Assembly (NCBI RefSeq): GCF_000717245.1
Contig: NZ_JNYQ01000011.1
Location: 1 to 64,000, forward strand
DNA from: Kitasatospora papulosa
Lineage (GTDB): Bacteria > Actinomycetota > Actinomycetes > Streptomycetales > Streptomycetaceae
Direction: 5' to 3'
Length of the DNA stretch: 64,000 nt
This document shows positions 1 through 14,332 of this stretch, in pieces. The position numbers were made by a program, and so were the translations under genes. Under the pieces are notes generated by a model. It worked only from the letters and a program-made list of their open reading frames with translations. It was not told the DNA's origin and did no database searches. Each line of letters begins with the position of its first letter. Position 1 is the first letter of the stretch.

Positions 1-41
1 ACTGCAGGGGGGACCCTGTGGGAGAGTAGGACGCCGCCGAA
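1..41 (+). rRNA. rrf: 5S ribosomal RNA, 3' end (partial)
   Basis: The first about 41 bases match the conserved 3' end of actinobacterial 5S rRNA, including the GGGAGAGTAGGACGCCGCC stretch that pairs with the 5' end of the molecule. The gene starts before the window, so a complete 16S-23S-5S operon should lie upstream. The exact mature 3' end is uncertain by 1-2 bases. Confidence 0.93.
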
Positions 42-54
42 CAATTATTCCGGG

Positions 55-87
55 AAAGCCCCGTGCCCTTGTGGCACGGGGCTTTTC
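55..87 (+). terminator. rrn operon terminator
   Basis: A 13-bp perfect stem (55-67 with 73-85, loop CTTGT) with AAA on the left and TTTT on the right follows the 5S gene by 13 bases. This is a classical intrinsic terminator for the rRNA operon. The stretch from 88 to 250 shows no gene. Confidence 0.92.
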
Positions 88-253
88 TGCGTTCCGGGCC
101 GCCATAGGCGTCCGGTCGGATCATTGCCCGGAGCTGCCGGCCGCCGGCACCTCGGCGGACTTCGTGTGCGCCGGTGAGTGGCACTCCAGCAGCTTGCTGG
201 ACACCTGCAACAGCCCGCTCGGCACAGGCGACAGACAGCGCGTCACGTTGGTT

Positions 254-281
254 TTGAGTACCCCCTCGTTCGGGGTATGCT
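254..281 (+). promoter_or_regulatory. promoter of tRNA-Thr
   Basis: TTGAGT (254-259) and TATGCT (276-281) are separated by 16 bp, both four of six to the HrdB-type consensus. The predicted start is about 20 bases before the tRNA. A 5-bp inverted repeat (ACCCC/GGGGT, 260-264 and 272-276) fills the spacer. The placement suggests independent transcription of the tRNA rather than read-through from rrn. Confidence 0.6.
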
Positions 282-306
282 TTATCTCGTTGCCGCAGGG
301 CAACAG

Positions 307-379
307 GCCCCAATAGCTCAGTCGGTAGAGCGTCTCCATGGTAAGGAGAAGGTCTGCGGTTCGATTCCGCATTGGGGCT
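307..379 (+). tRNA. tRNA-Thr (anticodon GGT)
   Basis: A full 73-nt cloverleaf is visible: acceptor GCCCCAA/TTGGGGC, D stem GCTC/GAGC, anticodon stem TCTCC/GGAGA with loop ATGGTAA (anticodon GGT), and T arm TGCGG/CCGCA around TTCGATT. The discriminator base is T and CCA is not encoded. GGT reads ACC and ACT threonine codons, ACC being the dominant Thr codon in this high-GC genome. Confidence 0.96.
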
Positions 380-382
380 CCG

Positions 383-425
383 AACGGAAGAAGGCCCCCG
401 CCCACGGCGGGGGCCTTCTTCCGTT
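383..425. terminator. bidirectional terminator between tRNA-Thr and the convergent gene
   Basis: A perfect 20-bp stem (383-402 with 406-425) with a three-base loop follows the tRNA by three bases. It ends in CTTCTTCCGTT on the + strand and reads equally well on the other strand, so it probably also terminates the convergent gene ending at 449. Confidence 0.92.
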
Positions 426-448
426 ACCCGTCGCCTTCTCAGGGATTC

Positions 449-919
449 TCAGGGACTGGCGGGCAGAACCGCCTCCAGGTCGTCCGTGGTGGTGCCGTCC
501 GGTCTCCGGCGGAAGGAGGCCAGGAGGACCGCCTGGAGGTCCTCCTCGGGCACGCCGGCCCGGACGTGCTCCAGCACGGCGGGAAACTCCTCGTCGCTTA
601 TGACGCCCAGATGTTCCTGGCGCAACCCACGGACGACCTCGACCAGTTCGGGCCGCAGACGCATCCAGTCGCGGGAGGTACGGATCTCCGCCTCGACCAG
701 GTCCATGAACCAGCGGATCACCGCGTAGGGGATGTCCAGATGATCCCCGTGGACGTCGAAGCACACCGTCGGCTCCCGCGCCGGATCCTCGTCGGGGACG
801 ATCGCGGTGACCACGGTCCGCCGCGTGGCGACGAGGTCCAGCTCCAGGTACCAGGCGTCGTCGGGCACGGAGTACATCGTGGTGATCGAGTAGTCGCCGT
901 CGGGCGAGAGGATGGCCAT
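449..919 (-). CDS. conserved hypothetical protein
   Basis: Acidic soluble protein of 156 residues. I do not recognise a named family. It has no signal peptide or membrane segment and begins MAILSPDGDYSITT. The middle is rich in Asp and hydrophobic pairs, and the C-terminal third looks helical with many Leu, Glu and Arg. There is no Shine-Dalgarno sequence. Instead CAGCAT lies six bases before the ATG, suggesting a leaderless message. It is transcribed toward the tRNA and separated from osaC by 136 bp holding a terminator. The coding call rests on length, codon bias and a good start; function is unknown. Confidence 0.75.
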   Translation of the reverse strand: MAILSPDGDYSITTMYSVPDDAWYLELDLVATRRTVVTAIVPDEDPAREPTVCFDVHGDHLDIPYAVIRWFMDLVEAEIRTSRDWMRLRPELVEVVRGLRQEHLGVISDEEFPAVLEHVRAGVPEEDLQAVLLASFRRRPDGTTTDDLEAVLPASP

Positions 920-974
920 GGCGGCATGCTGCCAGGCATAGGCGGCCCCCGTGGCCCGAGCCGGTGCGGAACGG

Positions 975-1002
975 GGCGGGAGCTCGAGAGGGAGCTCCCG
1001 CC
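975..1002 (-). terminator. terminator downstream of osaC
   Basis: An 11-bp perfect inverted repeat (975-985 with 992-1002, centred on GAGCTC arms) lies 54 bp beyond the osaC stop. It has no T-run, which is common for Streptomyces terminators. Confidence 0.6.
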
Positions 1003-1055
1003 GTGCATCGCTTCCTGCCGGCGCCCAGCCCTCCGGATGCGCCTCGGTGGGACGG

Positions 1056-3683
1056 CTAGAAGTTCTGCGGCTCCGGGACCCGCATGGCCAGGATGGCCAT
1101 GTCGTCGGACGCGGGTTCCGCGGCGAAGCGCTCGACGGCCCGCAGGATGCGGCCCGCCACGGCGCCGGCCGTCAGACCCGTACACATGGACAGGACGTCG
1201 GCGAGGCCGTCGTCACCCAGCATGCGGGCACCCTCGCGGCGTTCCGTGACGCCGTCCGTCACGCACAGGAGCACGTCGCCCGGGTCCAGGGTCACCTCCT
1301 GCTCGTACAGCTCGAGGTCGTCGATGACGCCCAGCAGCGGCTGAGGTTCGGCCGCCGGCTCCACCGACCCGTCCTGGCGCAGACGCAGAGGAAGCGGATG
1401 GCCGGCGCAGACCACCTTGAGGAGAGCGCTTCCGTCCTCCTGGGGCCACAACTCCCCGTAGAGCAGCGTCAGGAAGCGACTGCGCGCTCCCTCGTCCAGG
1501 ATGGCGGCGTTGAGCCGCTCCAGCACCGCGGGTCCGTCGAAACCCTCACGGGCCAGCAGACGCAGTGCGTGCCGGGCGAGACCCGTGACCGCCGCCGCCT
1601 CCGGGCCCGTACCGCAGACGTCCCCGATGGCGAAGCCGTAGGCACCGTCCCGGATGGGGAACACGTCGTAGAAGTCGCCGCCGACCTCGTTGCCCTCGCC
1701 CGCCGCCCGGTAGATGACCTCGATCTCGACGTTGGGGACATCGGGAAGGCCGGGCGGCAGGAGGCTGCGCTGGAGCGCCTGGCTGATGGCCATGCGCTCC
1801 GAGTACAGGCGGGCGTTGTCGAGGGCAAGAGCGGCCCGTCGGGACAGGTCCTCGGCCAGTTCCAGGATCTCCTGGCGGAAATGATCGTCGGACGGCTTGC
1901 CGAGCGTCAGCATGCCGATCACGCGGTTCCTCGCCACCAGCGGCAGGACCACGGTCTCCCCTCCCACGGCGACGGCCGTGGCCAGGACCGTGCGGGCGGC
2001 CGCCCCCATGCTCAGCGGTGCGTCCGTGCCCAAGGTCCGCTTGGACGTGCGGAGGGCCGCCTCGTGACCGGCTTCGGTGGGCACCGGCCAGAGCCGGGCG
2101 CCGGGGGCCGGAACCGGGTCGGGCGGATCGATGGAGGAGAGCAGCGCCTTCAGGCCGTCGATGCGTTCCTCGTCCTCGTGCAGCACGTACGAGAGGTACG
2201 GCTCCGACGACTGGTCCGCGATGGTGTAGACGGCGCACCAGGTGGCCAGCGTCGGCACGGTCATCTGCGCCATCAGAGCCAGTGTCTGATCCCGGTCCAG
2301 GGTTCCTGCCAGCAGGTCGGACGCCTCCACGAGGAAGGACAGTGAGCCGCGCCGCAGGCGCTCCAGCTCTCCGAGCCTCGCCGACTCGACGGCCAGCGCG
2401 ATGCGGTCCGCGGCGAACTGCAGGCGCAGTGCCTCCTCGTTGGAGTACCGCCCGGCGGCTTCGGCCGCGACCCCGAGGGAGCCGGTGAGACGGCCCTCGA
2501 CCTTGAGGGGCACCGTGACGACAGAGCGCATCCCGGTGTCGACGAGCAGTGGCACGGCGCCCGGTACGACGGTGAGGTCCTCGTGGACGGCGGGCATGCG
2601 GGCCGAGCCGTAGCGGCCCGTGCCGGCCTCGACGGGGACCCGTGCGAAGCGCTGGCGGGCGGAGGGCAGGCCGGTGGTCGCGCGTACCTCCAGCTCGGTC
2701 TCGTCGTCGGTGGCCAGGAGCAGGAAGGCGGCGTCGGCGTCCAGCATGTCGCGTGCCCGCTCGACCGTGCGCTGGAGCAGTCCGTCGAGGTCGTCGGGAG
2801 CGGGGGAGCCGATGAAGATCTCGAAGGGGTCCGTACTGCGGTTCTCGGCCGAAGTGTCGGAGACGGGAGCGCGTACCGGAGTCTGGAGCACCGCGCGTTC
2901 GTAGTCGCGGACGAGGAGACAGACGGTGGACGGCTCGCCGTCGGCGTCGCGGACCCTGAGGTGCGAGGCGTACACCGGGATGACACGGCCGTCCGCGCCG
3001 CGGATGCCGTAACTGCCCTCCCAGCGGGACAGCTGCAGTGCGTCGGCGATGCCGGTGGAGGTGCCCGGGGTGTGCGGCCACGCCACGAAGTCCGTGAACT
3101 GCTTGCCGTCGACCTTCTCGGCGGCGTGTCCGAAGAGGAACGTGGCGTCGTCGTTCCACGCGGCGACGGAGCCGGCGCCGTCGATCTGGACGACGGCCAC
3201 CCGTACGCGCTGCTCTGCCACCGGCAGGAGAGCCGTGGGCAGGACGGGGCTCGCCGAGCGGATGCCCACGGGGCGTTCCGGCAGGTCGAGCTGGAACCAG
3301 ACGTGTTTGTGCGTCGGGGTGTACTCGACGCCCCAGCGGGAGGCGAGGGCCGCACAGAGCAGCAGGCCGCGGCCGCCCTCCCGGTCGGGACTCCCGAAGT
3401 CGAGGCCCGAGCTCTGGAGCGGGACCTCGCGCTCCGGGTAGTGGTCCGCGACCTCGACGCGTACGCCGTCCTCGGTGCGCAGACAGAGCACGTCGGCGGC
3501 GGTGCCGGCGTGCACGACCGCGTTGGTCACGAGTTCACTGGTAAGAACGACGGCGTCGTCAACGACGTCGGTGTAGCCCCACCCCTGAAGGGTGTCACGG
3601 ACGAACGCGCGGGCGGTCGCGACCGAGCGTCCGACCGGATCGAAGGTGGCAGCCGCGCGCGCGGTGATCACAGCACTCCCCAT
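1056..3683 (-). CDS. osaC: OsaC-like multidomain regulator: RsbW-type kinase, PAS, GAF and PP2C phosphatase
   Basis: An 875-residue soluble regulator. An N-terminal GHKL ATPase of the RsbW anti-sigma type (N box ELVTNAVVHAG, G box REGGRGLLLCAALA) is followed by a PAS region, GAF domains and a C-terminal SpoIIE/PP2C phosphatase. Its metal-binding acidic motifs are GGDFYDVF, IGDVCGTG, VTDGVTE and SDDMAIL. It can therefore in principle both bind or phosphorylate a partner and dephosphorylate an anti-sigma antagonist. From family knowledge, OsaC of S. coelicolor resets SigB after osmotic stress and lies divergent from osaA, as here. The start was placed at MGSAVITARAAATF; an upstream in-frame extension of 48 codons is Arg/Pro/Ser-rich and unconvincing. 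Confidence 0.85.
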   Translation of the reverse strand: MGSAVITARAAATFDPVGRSVATARAFVRDTLQGWGYTDVVDDAVVLTSELVTNAVVHAGTAADVLCLRTEDGVRVEVADHYPEREVPLQSSGLDFGSPDREGGRGLLLCAALASRWGVEYTPTHKHVWFQLDLPERPVGIRSASPVLPTALLPVAEQRVRVAVVQIDGAGSVAAWNDDATFLFGHAAEKVDGKQFTDFVAWPHTPGTSTGIADALQLSRWEGSYGIRGADGRVIPVYASHLRVRDADGEPSTVCLLVRDYERAVLQTPVRAPVSDTSAENRSTDPFEIFIGSPAPDDLDGLLQRTVERARDMLDADAAFLLLATDDETELEVRATTGLPSARQRFARVPVEAGTGRYGSARMPAVHEDLTVVPGAVPLLVDTGMRSVVTVPLKVEGRLTGSLGVAAEAAGRYSNEEALRLQFAADRIALAVESARLGELERLRRGSLSFLVEASDLLAGTLDRDQTLALMAQMTVPTLATWCAVYTIADQSSEPYLSYVLHEDEERIDGLKALLSSIDPPDPVPAPGARLWPVPTEAGHEAALRTSKRTLGTDAPLSMGAAARTVLATAVAVGGETVVLPLVARNRVIGMLTLGKPSDDHFRQEILELAEDLSRRAALALDNARLYSERMAISQALQRSLLPPGLPDVPNVEIEVIYRAAGEGNEVGGDFYDVFPIRDGAYGFAIGDVCGTGPEAAAVTGLARHALRLLAREGFDGPAVLERLNAAILDEGARSRFLTLLYGELWPQEDGSALLKVVCAGHPLPLRLRQDGSVEPAAEPQPLLGVIDDLELYEQEVTLDPGDVLLCVTDGVTERREGARMLGDDGLADVLSMCTGLTAGAVAGRILRAVERFAAEPASDDMAILAMRVPEPQNF

Positions 3684-4026
3684 TTGGTGTCTCGTCGCTT
3701 CCCCGAGTCCTGTGCCCGTATGTCGCCGCTTCGATTCGCCTGCCAGGCTAGACGCTCGCCCGGTGTCGCGGGTACACGAGGGCGGACTTGGGTACGCAGG
3801 ACACGCGTGGTCGTGCGCCGGGCGCACAACTATGGGGTCCCCGGTGAGGGAAATGGGACGACCAGGAGACTTTCCCCGTCCTCCCGTTCCGGCCTGGTAC
3901 GTTTCAACGATTTGACGACCGCATGGTCACCCGTCGACGGTGTGCTGTGGCGGTGAGCCAAAGTGGAAGTGGGCAAGCTTCCGACAAGGCCCGAGCGATA
4001 CGGTCAACCCCTGCGGGAGGGACACG
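3684..4026. promoter_or_regulatory. divergent intergenic region osaC / osaA
   Basis: This 343-bp region contains no gene. On the osaA side TTGACG at 3912-3917 precedes a weak GACGGT at 3936-3941 (18-bp spacer). A 6-bp inverted repeat GGGAAA/TTTCCC sits at 3848-3853 and 3871-3876. I looked for a SigB-type GTTT plus GGGTA pair toward either gene and did not find a convincing one. Confidence 0.4.
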
Positions 4027-9516
<5,490 letters not shown>

Positions 9517-9760
9517 CCGTGCGGGGAGCCGCTCGCCGGAATCCGCCGGCGGGCTGCGCCCTGAGGGGTGTGAGTGGGTCGATTCCGGGGAACCTTCTGG
9601 TCTTCAACCGCGTTTTCGCTATGTGCACAGTGACATCGCGGTGACAGGGTGTGGTGACGGGCGGGGTGCAGCTACCATGACCGGCACAAGGACGGACGGC
9701 GTAAGGGAGTCGTCCCCTGGGGCGGCACCCGGTGCGATTCCGGGGCGAGGAGGGCGGGCC

Positions 9761-10441
9761 ATGGTGCAGAAGGCCAAGATCCTCCTGGTCGATGACCGGC
9801 CGGAGAATCTGCTGGCGCTGGAGGCCATCCTCTCTGCGCTCGATCAGACACTGGTCCGGGCATCGTCAGGGGAGGAGGCGCTCAAGGCGCTGCTCACAGA
9901 CGATTTCGCGGTCATCCTGCTGGATGTGCAGATGCCCGGTATGGATGGGTTCGAGACGGCCGCGCACATCAAGCGGCGCGAGCGGACCCGGGACATCCCG
10001 ATCATCTTCCTGACGGCGATCAACCACGGCCCGCATCACACCTTCCGGGGTTACGCGGCGGGCGCGGTGGACTACATCTCGAAGCCCTTCGATCCCTGGG
10101 TGCTGCGCGCCAAGGTCTCGGTCTTCGTCGAGCTGTACATGAAGAACTGCCAGCTGCGGGAACAGGCGGCGCTGCTGAGGCTGCAGCTCGAGGGCGGCTC
10201 CCCTCATGGTGTCGACGAGAAGGAGCCGGCCGGCCTGCTGGCCGAGCTGTCGGCGCGGCTCGCCGCGGTCGAGGAGCAGGCGGAGGCCCTCTCCAAGCAG
10301 TTGGACGACGAGTCCGCAGACGCGGCCGCCGTGGCCACCGCCGCGCACCTCGAGCGCAAGCTCACCGGTCTGCGTCGTGCCCTGGACGCACTGGAGCCGG
10401 GCGCGGGCGGTTCCGCGGCCACGCTTCCCTCGCAGAGCTGA
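9761..10441 (+). CDS. osaB: OsaB-like response regulator with coiled-coil tail
   Basis: A 226-residue protein: a receiver domain (residues 5-125) with acidic pair Asp11-Asp12, phospho-acceptor Asp55 in LLDVQMPG and Lys in YISKPFDP, followed by a Glu/Ala/Leu-rich coiled coil instead of a DNA-binding domain. Output is therefore probably through protein contact rather than direct DNA binding. The start ATG at 9761 has a strong AGGAGGG upstream; the longer in-frame extension is not supported. Known family context: OsaB is the partner of OsaA in S. coelicolor osmoadaptation and antibiotic control. The 244-bp gap after osaA leaves room for its own promoter, so it may not be strictly cotranscribed. 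Confidence 0.88.
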   Translation: MVQKAKILLVDDRPENLLALEAILSALDQTLVRASSGEEALKALLTDDFAVILLDVQMPGMDGFETAAHIKRRERTRDIPIIFLTAINHGPHHTFRGYAAGAVDYISKPFDPWVLRAKVSVFVELYMKNCQLREQAALLRLQLEGGSPHGVDEKEPAGLLAELSARLAAVEEQAEALSKQLDDESADAAAVATAAHLERKLTGLRRALDALEPGAGGSAATLPSQS

Positions 10442-10551
10442 CCTGCCTCGGCTGAAGGGGCGTCAGTTCGGCGTCCGTACAAGGGCGACACGGACGGGTG
10501 AAGCAGTGGGCACACGTGTCCACCGGCGTAAGCACCGGTAACCTCAGTCAC

Positions 10552-13317
10552 ATGGCCTCACGTACGTCCGGCAAGGGTTCCCTGGGCACGGCGGGCACCG
10601 CGAAGGGTGCCGGCCGTACGCAAGGACCGGCGAAGAAAGCCGCGCCCGCCAAGAAGGCGGCTGCGAAGAAGGCGGCGCCCGCCAGAAAGGCGCCTCCCAG
10701 GAAGGCCGCGGCGAAGAAGCCCGCGCCGAAACCCGCGCCGTCCCCCACGGGAGGCGTGTACCGGCTCGTGCGCGCGCTCTGGCTCGGCACCGCGCACGGT
10801 GTCGGGGCGGTGTTCCGCTCCATAGGGCGCGGCGCGAAGGGACTTGACCCGGCCCACCGCAAGGACGGACTCGCCCTGCTGCTCCTCGGCCTCGCGCTGG
10901 TCGTGGCGGCGGGCACCTGGTCGCACCTGAAGGGCCCCGTCGGCGACCTCGTCGAGATGCTCGTGACCGGCGCGTTCGGCCGGCTCGATCTGCTGGTGCC
11001 GATACTGCTGGGTGCCGTGGCCGTGCGGCTGATCCTGTACCCGGAGAAGCCCGAGGCCAACGGCCGTATCGTCATCGGGCTCTCGGCCCTGGTCGTCGGA
11101 GTGCTCGGCCAGGTCCACATCGCCTGCGGGTCGCCCGGCCGTGAGGACGGCGCCGGCGCCATGCACGACGCGGGCGGACTCATCGGCTGGGGCGCCTCCC
11201 AGCCCCTCGTCTTCATGATGGGCGAGGTCCTCGCCGTACCGCTGCTCCTGCTGCTGACCGTGTTCGGGCTCCTCGTCGTCACCGCGACCCCGGTCAACGC
11301 CATTCCCCGGCGGCTGCGGCAGCTGGGTGTCCGGCTCGGCATCGTCGACCCGGTGGACGTACCGGGCGAGGACGGGAGCGACGACGAGCGGTACGAGGAG
11401 CAGTGGCGCGAAGCACTGCCCGAGCGTTCACGCCGGTCCTCGGGACGCCGCTCGGAGGCGGACGGCGTCTTCGACCCGGATCAGGCCGAGGGCGAGGCGC
11501 TGGCCAAGCGCCGCCGTCCGCGCAGGCCGTCCGCGCAGCCCGCGATGAACCGCTCCATGGACGCCGTCGACGTCGCGGCCGCCGCCGCTGCCGCACTCGA
11601 CGGGGCCGTGCTCAACGGGATGCCCCCGTCGCCCGTCGTCGCGGATCTGACCCAGGGCGTCTCCACGGACCGGGAGCGGACCGGAACCCCGGTCCCCGGC
11701 GCGCGGTCGGCCGAGAAGGCGACGCCCGGGGGAGCGGAGAGGGACACCTCGCCCACCGGCGGTGTCCCCGATCTCACGAAACCGGCACCCGAGCGGTCCG
11801 GGTCGCTGCCCGCCCGCGCCGAGCAGCTCCAGCTCTCCGGTGACATCACCTACTCGCTCCCCTCGCTCGACCTGCTGGAGCGAGGCGGCCCCGGCAAGAC
11901 GCGCAGCGCCGCCAACGACGCGGTCGTCGCCTCACTGACCACCGTCTTCACGGAGTTCAAGGTCGACGCGGCCGTCACCGGCTTCACCCGCGGCCCGACC
12001 GTCACCCGGTACGAGGTGGAGCTCGGGCCCGCCGTCAAGGTCGAGCGGATCACCGCCCTCACCAAGAACATCGCCTACGCGGTGGCCAGCCCGGACGTCC
12101 GGATCATCTCCCCGATCCCCGGCAAGTCCGCCGTCGGCATCGAGATCCCCAACTCCGACCGGGAGATGGTCAATCTCGGGGACGTGCTGCGCCTGGCCGA
12201 CGCGGCCGAGGACGACCACCCCATGCTCGTCGCGCTCGGCAAGAACGTCGAGGGCGGCTACGAGATGGCCAACCTGGCGAACATGCCGCACGTCCTGGTC
12301 GCCGGTGCGACCGGCTCCGGCAAGTCCTCCTGCATCAACTGCCTGATCACCTCGGTCATGGTCCGGGCGACGCCGGAGGACGTGCGCATGGTGCTCGTCG
12401 ACCCCAAGCGGGTCGAGCTCACCGCCTACGAAGGCATCCCGCACCTCATCACCCCCATCATCACCAACCCGAAGAAGGCCGCCGAGGCGCTCCAGTGGGT
12501 CGTGCGTGAGATGGACCTGCGCTACGACGACCTCGCGGCCTACGGCTTCCGGCACATCGACGACTTCAACCACGCGGTACGCACCGGCAAGGCCAAGGCT
12601 CCCGAGGGCAGCGAGCGGGAGCTGTCGCCCTACCCGTACCTCCTGGTGATCGTCGACGAGCTGGCGGACCTCATGATGGTGGCCCCGCGGGACGTCGAGG
12701 ACTCCATCGTCCGGATCACCCAGCTGGCGCGCGCCGCCGGTATCCACCTGGTGCTCGCCACGCAGCGGCCCTCGGTCGACGTCGTCACGGGCCTGATCAA
12801 GGCCAATGTCCCGTCCCGGCTCGCCTTCGCCACCTCGTCGCTCGCCGACAGCCGGGTCATCCTCGACCAGCCCGGAGCCGAGAAGCTCATCGGAAAGGGT
12901 GACGGTCTGTTCCTGCCGATGGGGGCGAACAAGCCGACCCGTATGCAGGGGGCCTTCGTCACCGAGGACGAGGTCGCGGCCATCGTCCAGCACTGCAAGG
13001 ATCAGATGGCGCCGGTCTTCCGCGAGGACGTGGTGGCCGGCACCAAGCAGAAGAAGGAGATCGACGAGGACATCGGCGACGACCTCGATCTGCTCTGCCA
13101 GGCGGCCGAACTGGTCGTGTCCACCCAGTTCGGCTCGACGTCGATGCTGCAGCGCAAGCTGCGGGTCGGCTTCGCCAAGGCCGGTCGGCTGATGGACCTG
13201 ATGGAGTCGCGCAACATCGTGGGTCCCAGCGAGGGTTCCAAGGCGCGCGATGTCATGGTGAAACCGGACGAACTCGACGGAGTGTTGGCCGTCATCCGCG
13301 GGGAAACCGCTTCGTAG
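10552..13317 (+). CDS. ftsK: DNA translocase FtsK/SpoIIIE
   Basis: A 921-residue septal DNA pump that clears chromosomes from closing septa during sporulation. The N-terminus has an unusual Lys/Ala/Pro-rich low-complexity stretch (KKAAPAKKAAAKKAA type), then about four membrane helices (roughly residues 95-270) and a charged linker. The RecA-like motor has Walker A GATGSGKSS (about residue 585) and Walker B LLVIVDELADL. The C-terminal gamma winged-helix (STSMLQRKLRVGFAKAGRLMD) recognises KOPS-like polarity sequences. The ATG at 10552 opens the conserved MASRTSGKGS; no clear ribosome site precedes it. An in-frame GTG at 10498 is an alternative start. Confidence 0.93.
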   Translation: MASRTSGKGSLGTAGTAKGAGRTQGPAKKAAPAKKAAAKKAAPARKAPPRKAAAKKPAPKPAPSPTGGVYRLVRALWLGTAHGVGAVFRSIGRGAKGLDPAHRKDGLALLLLGLALVVAAGTWSHLKGPVGDLVEMLVTGAFGRLDLLVPILLGAVAVRLILYPEKPEANGRIVIGLSALVVGVLGQVHIACGSPGREDGAGAMHDAGGLIGWGASQPLVFMMGEVLAVPLLLLLTVFGLLVVTATPVNAIPRRLRQLGVRLGIVDPVDVPGEDGSDDERYEEQWREALPERSRRSSGRRSEADGVFDPDQAEGEALAKRRRPRRPSAQPAMNRSMDAVDVAAAAAAALDGAVLNGMPPSPVVADLTQGVSTDRERTGTPVPGARSAEKATPGGAERDTSPTGGVPDLTKPAPERSGSLPARAEQLQLSGDITYSLPSLDLLERGGPGKTRSAANDAVVASLTTVFTEFKVDAAVTGFTRGPTVTRYEVELGPAVKVERITALTKNIAYAVASPDVRIISPIPGKSAVGIEIPNSDREMVNLGDVLRLADAAEDDHPMLVALGKNVEGGYEMANLANMPHVLVAGATGSGKSSCINCLITSVMVRATPEDVRMVLVDPKRVELTAYEGIPHLITPIITNPKKAAEALQWVVREMDLRYDDLAAYGFRHIDDFNHAVRTGKAKAPEGSERELSPYPYLLVIVDELADLMMVAPRDVEDSIVRITQLARAAGIHLVLATQRPSVDVVTGLIKANVPSRLAFATSSLADSRVILDQPGAEKLIGKGDGLFLPMGANKPTRMQGAFVTEDEVAAIVQHCKDQMAPVFREDVVAGTKQKKEIDEDIGDDLDLLCQAAELVVSTQFGSTSMLQRKLRVGFAKAGRLMDLMESRNIVGPSEGSKARDVMVKPDELDGVLAVIRGETAS

Positions 13318-13377
13318 GAGTTTTGCGGGCAACCGTTTCGCCCGGCCGTACGTCAAGTTGAAGAAAGGAGCAACGGG

Positions 13378-13488
13378 ATGATCCGTCCGGTGCTCCGCCC
13401 ACCGTCCAGCCCGAGGGGCTGCCCGGCGAACCCGATGGCGTACAAAGTCGTCGCTCCCGGTTGCCCCACCCTTTCGTACCACCCCTAG
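13378..13488 (+). CDS. possible small ORF of 36 codons between ftsK and the rodZ-like gene
   Basis: An ATG preceded by a near-perfect AAAGGAG (spacing about 7) opens a 36-codon frame starting MIRPVLRPPSSPRG and ending TLSYHP. Its TAG stop overlaps the TAGACT box proposed as the -10 of the next gene. The peptide is Pro-rich, has two Cys and resembles nothing I know. The ribosome site is better than that of either neighbour, which is why it is listed. It may be a small protein, an upstream ORF or a chance match. Confidence 0.4.
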   Translation: MIRPVLRPPSSPRGCPANPMAYKVVAPGCPTLSYHP

Positions 13489-13491
13489 ACT
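13461..13491 (+). promoter_or_regulatory. candidate promoter of the rodZ-like gene
   Basis: TTGCCC (13461-13466) and TAGACT (13486-13491) are 19 bp apart, about 40 bp before the GTG start at 13532. The spacing is at the long end for HrdB-type promoters. Confidence 0.4.
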
Positions 13492-13531
13492 GAACATCCA
13501 GCAGGTGGCTCACGCTCGAAAGGCGCCCCCC

Positions 13532-14332
13532 GTGTCCATCGGCAACTCCCCCGAAGACGACCGGCCTTCGATCGGTCGCGCGCTTCAGCAGGCTCGCATC
13601 ACAGCGGGTCTGACGGTCGAGGAAGTCAGCAGCTCCACCCGGGTGCGCATCCCCATCGTGCACGCGATCGAGGAGGACGACTTCTCCCGCTCCGGCGGCG
13701 ACGTGTACGCCCGCGGTCACATCCGCATGTTCGCCCGCGCCGTCGGGCTCGACCCCGATCCGCTGATCGCGGAGTTCGACGCCGAGCACGGCGGTCGTCC
13801 CGCTCCCACACCGGCGGCGCCGTTGTTCGAGGCGGAACGCATCCGTTCCGAACCCCGTCGGCCGAACTGGACCGCGGCCATGGTCGCCGCGATCGTCGCC
13901 GTGGTCGGATTCGTCGGCTTCACGCTCTTCAACGGTGAGGACGAGGGTTCGGGTCCGGCGCAGGTGGCCGAGGGCTCGACGCCCGACAAGACCACGTCCA
14001 AGCCCGCCACGACCAAGCCGGCCGACCCCAAGCCGGCACCCTCCGAAAGCGTCATCGCCGCAGCTCCGCGGGACAAGGTGACGGTCCGGCTCAGCGCCAC
14101 CGAAGGCAAGAGCTGGATCTCCGCCAAGGACCACAACGGGCGGCTGCTCTTCGACGGCCTGCTGAACCAGGGCGACTCCAAGACCTTCCAGGACAAGGAG
14201 CGGGTCGACCTCGTGCTCGGCGACGCCGGAGCCATCGATCTCTTCGTGAACGGCAAGAAGGTCGACGACGAGTTCGAATCCGGTCAGGTCGAACGGCTCT
14301 CGTACACCAAGGGTGACCCCGAGGTCGGCTGA
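13532..14332 (+). CDS. RodZ-like helix-turn-helix membrane protein (DUF4115)
   Basis: A 266-residue protein with an N-terminal helix-turn-helix (RALQQARITAGLTVEEVS), a single membrane helix (about residues 117-135, VAAIVAVVGFVGFTLF), a Thr/Pro/Lys-rich linker and a C-terminal DUF4115 beta domain. This matches RodZ, which links MreB to the cell wall machinery; in Streptomyces the HTH probably binds protein rather than DNA. The GTG at 13532 was chosen over GTG 13505 because AAAGG lies eight bases before it. The last 67 bp of the gene are part of a 76-bp tandem duplication; the stop codon is in the first copy, so the protein is intact. Confidence 0.82.
   Translation: MSIGNSPEDDRPSIGRALQQARITAGLTVEEVSSSTRVRIPIVHAIEEDDFSRSGGDVYARGHIRMFARAVGLDPDPLIAEFDAEHGGRPAPTPAAPLFEAERIRSEPRRPNWTAAMVAAIVAVVGFVGFTLFNGEDEGSGPAQVAEGSTPDKTTSKPATTKPADPKPAPSESVIAAAPRDKVTVRLSATEGKSWISAKDHNGRLLFDGLLNQGDSKTFQDKERVDLVLGDAGAIDLFVNGKKVDDEFESGQVERLSYTKGDPEVG

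Noticed and set aside
3940..4026. Upstream ATG start for osaA adding 29 residues
   Set aside because: No ribosome site, atypical Cys/Trp-rich residues, while GTG 4027 has GGGAGG at good spacing.
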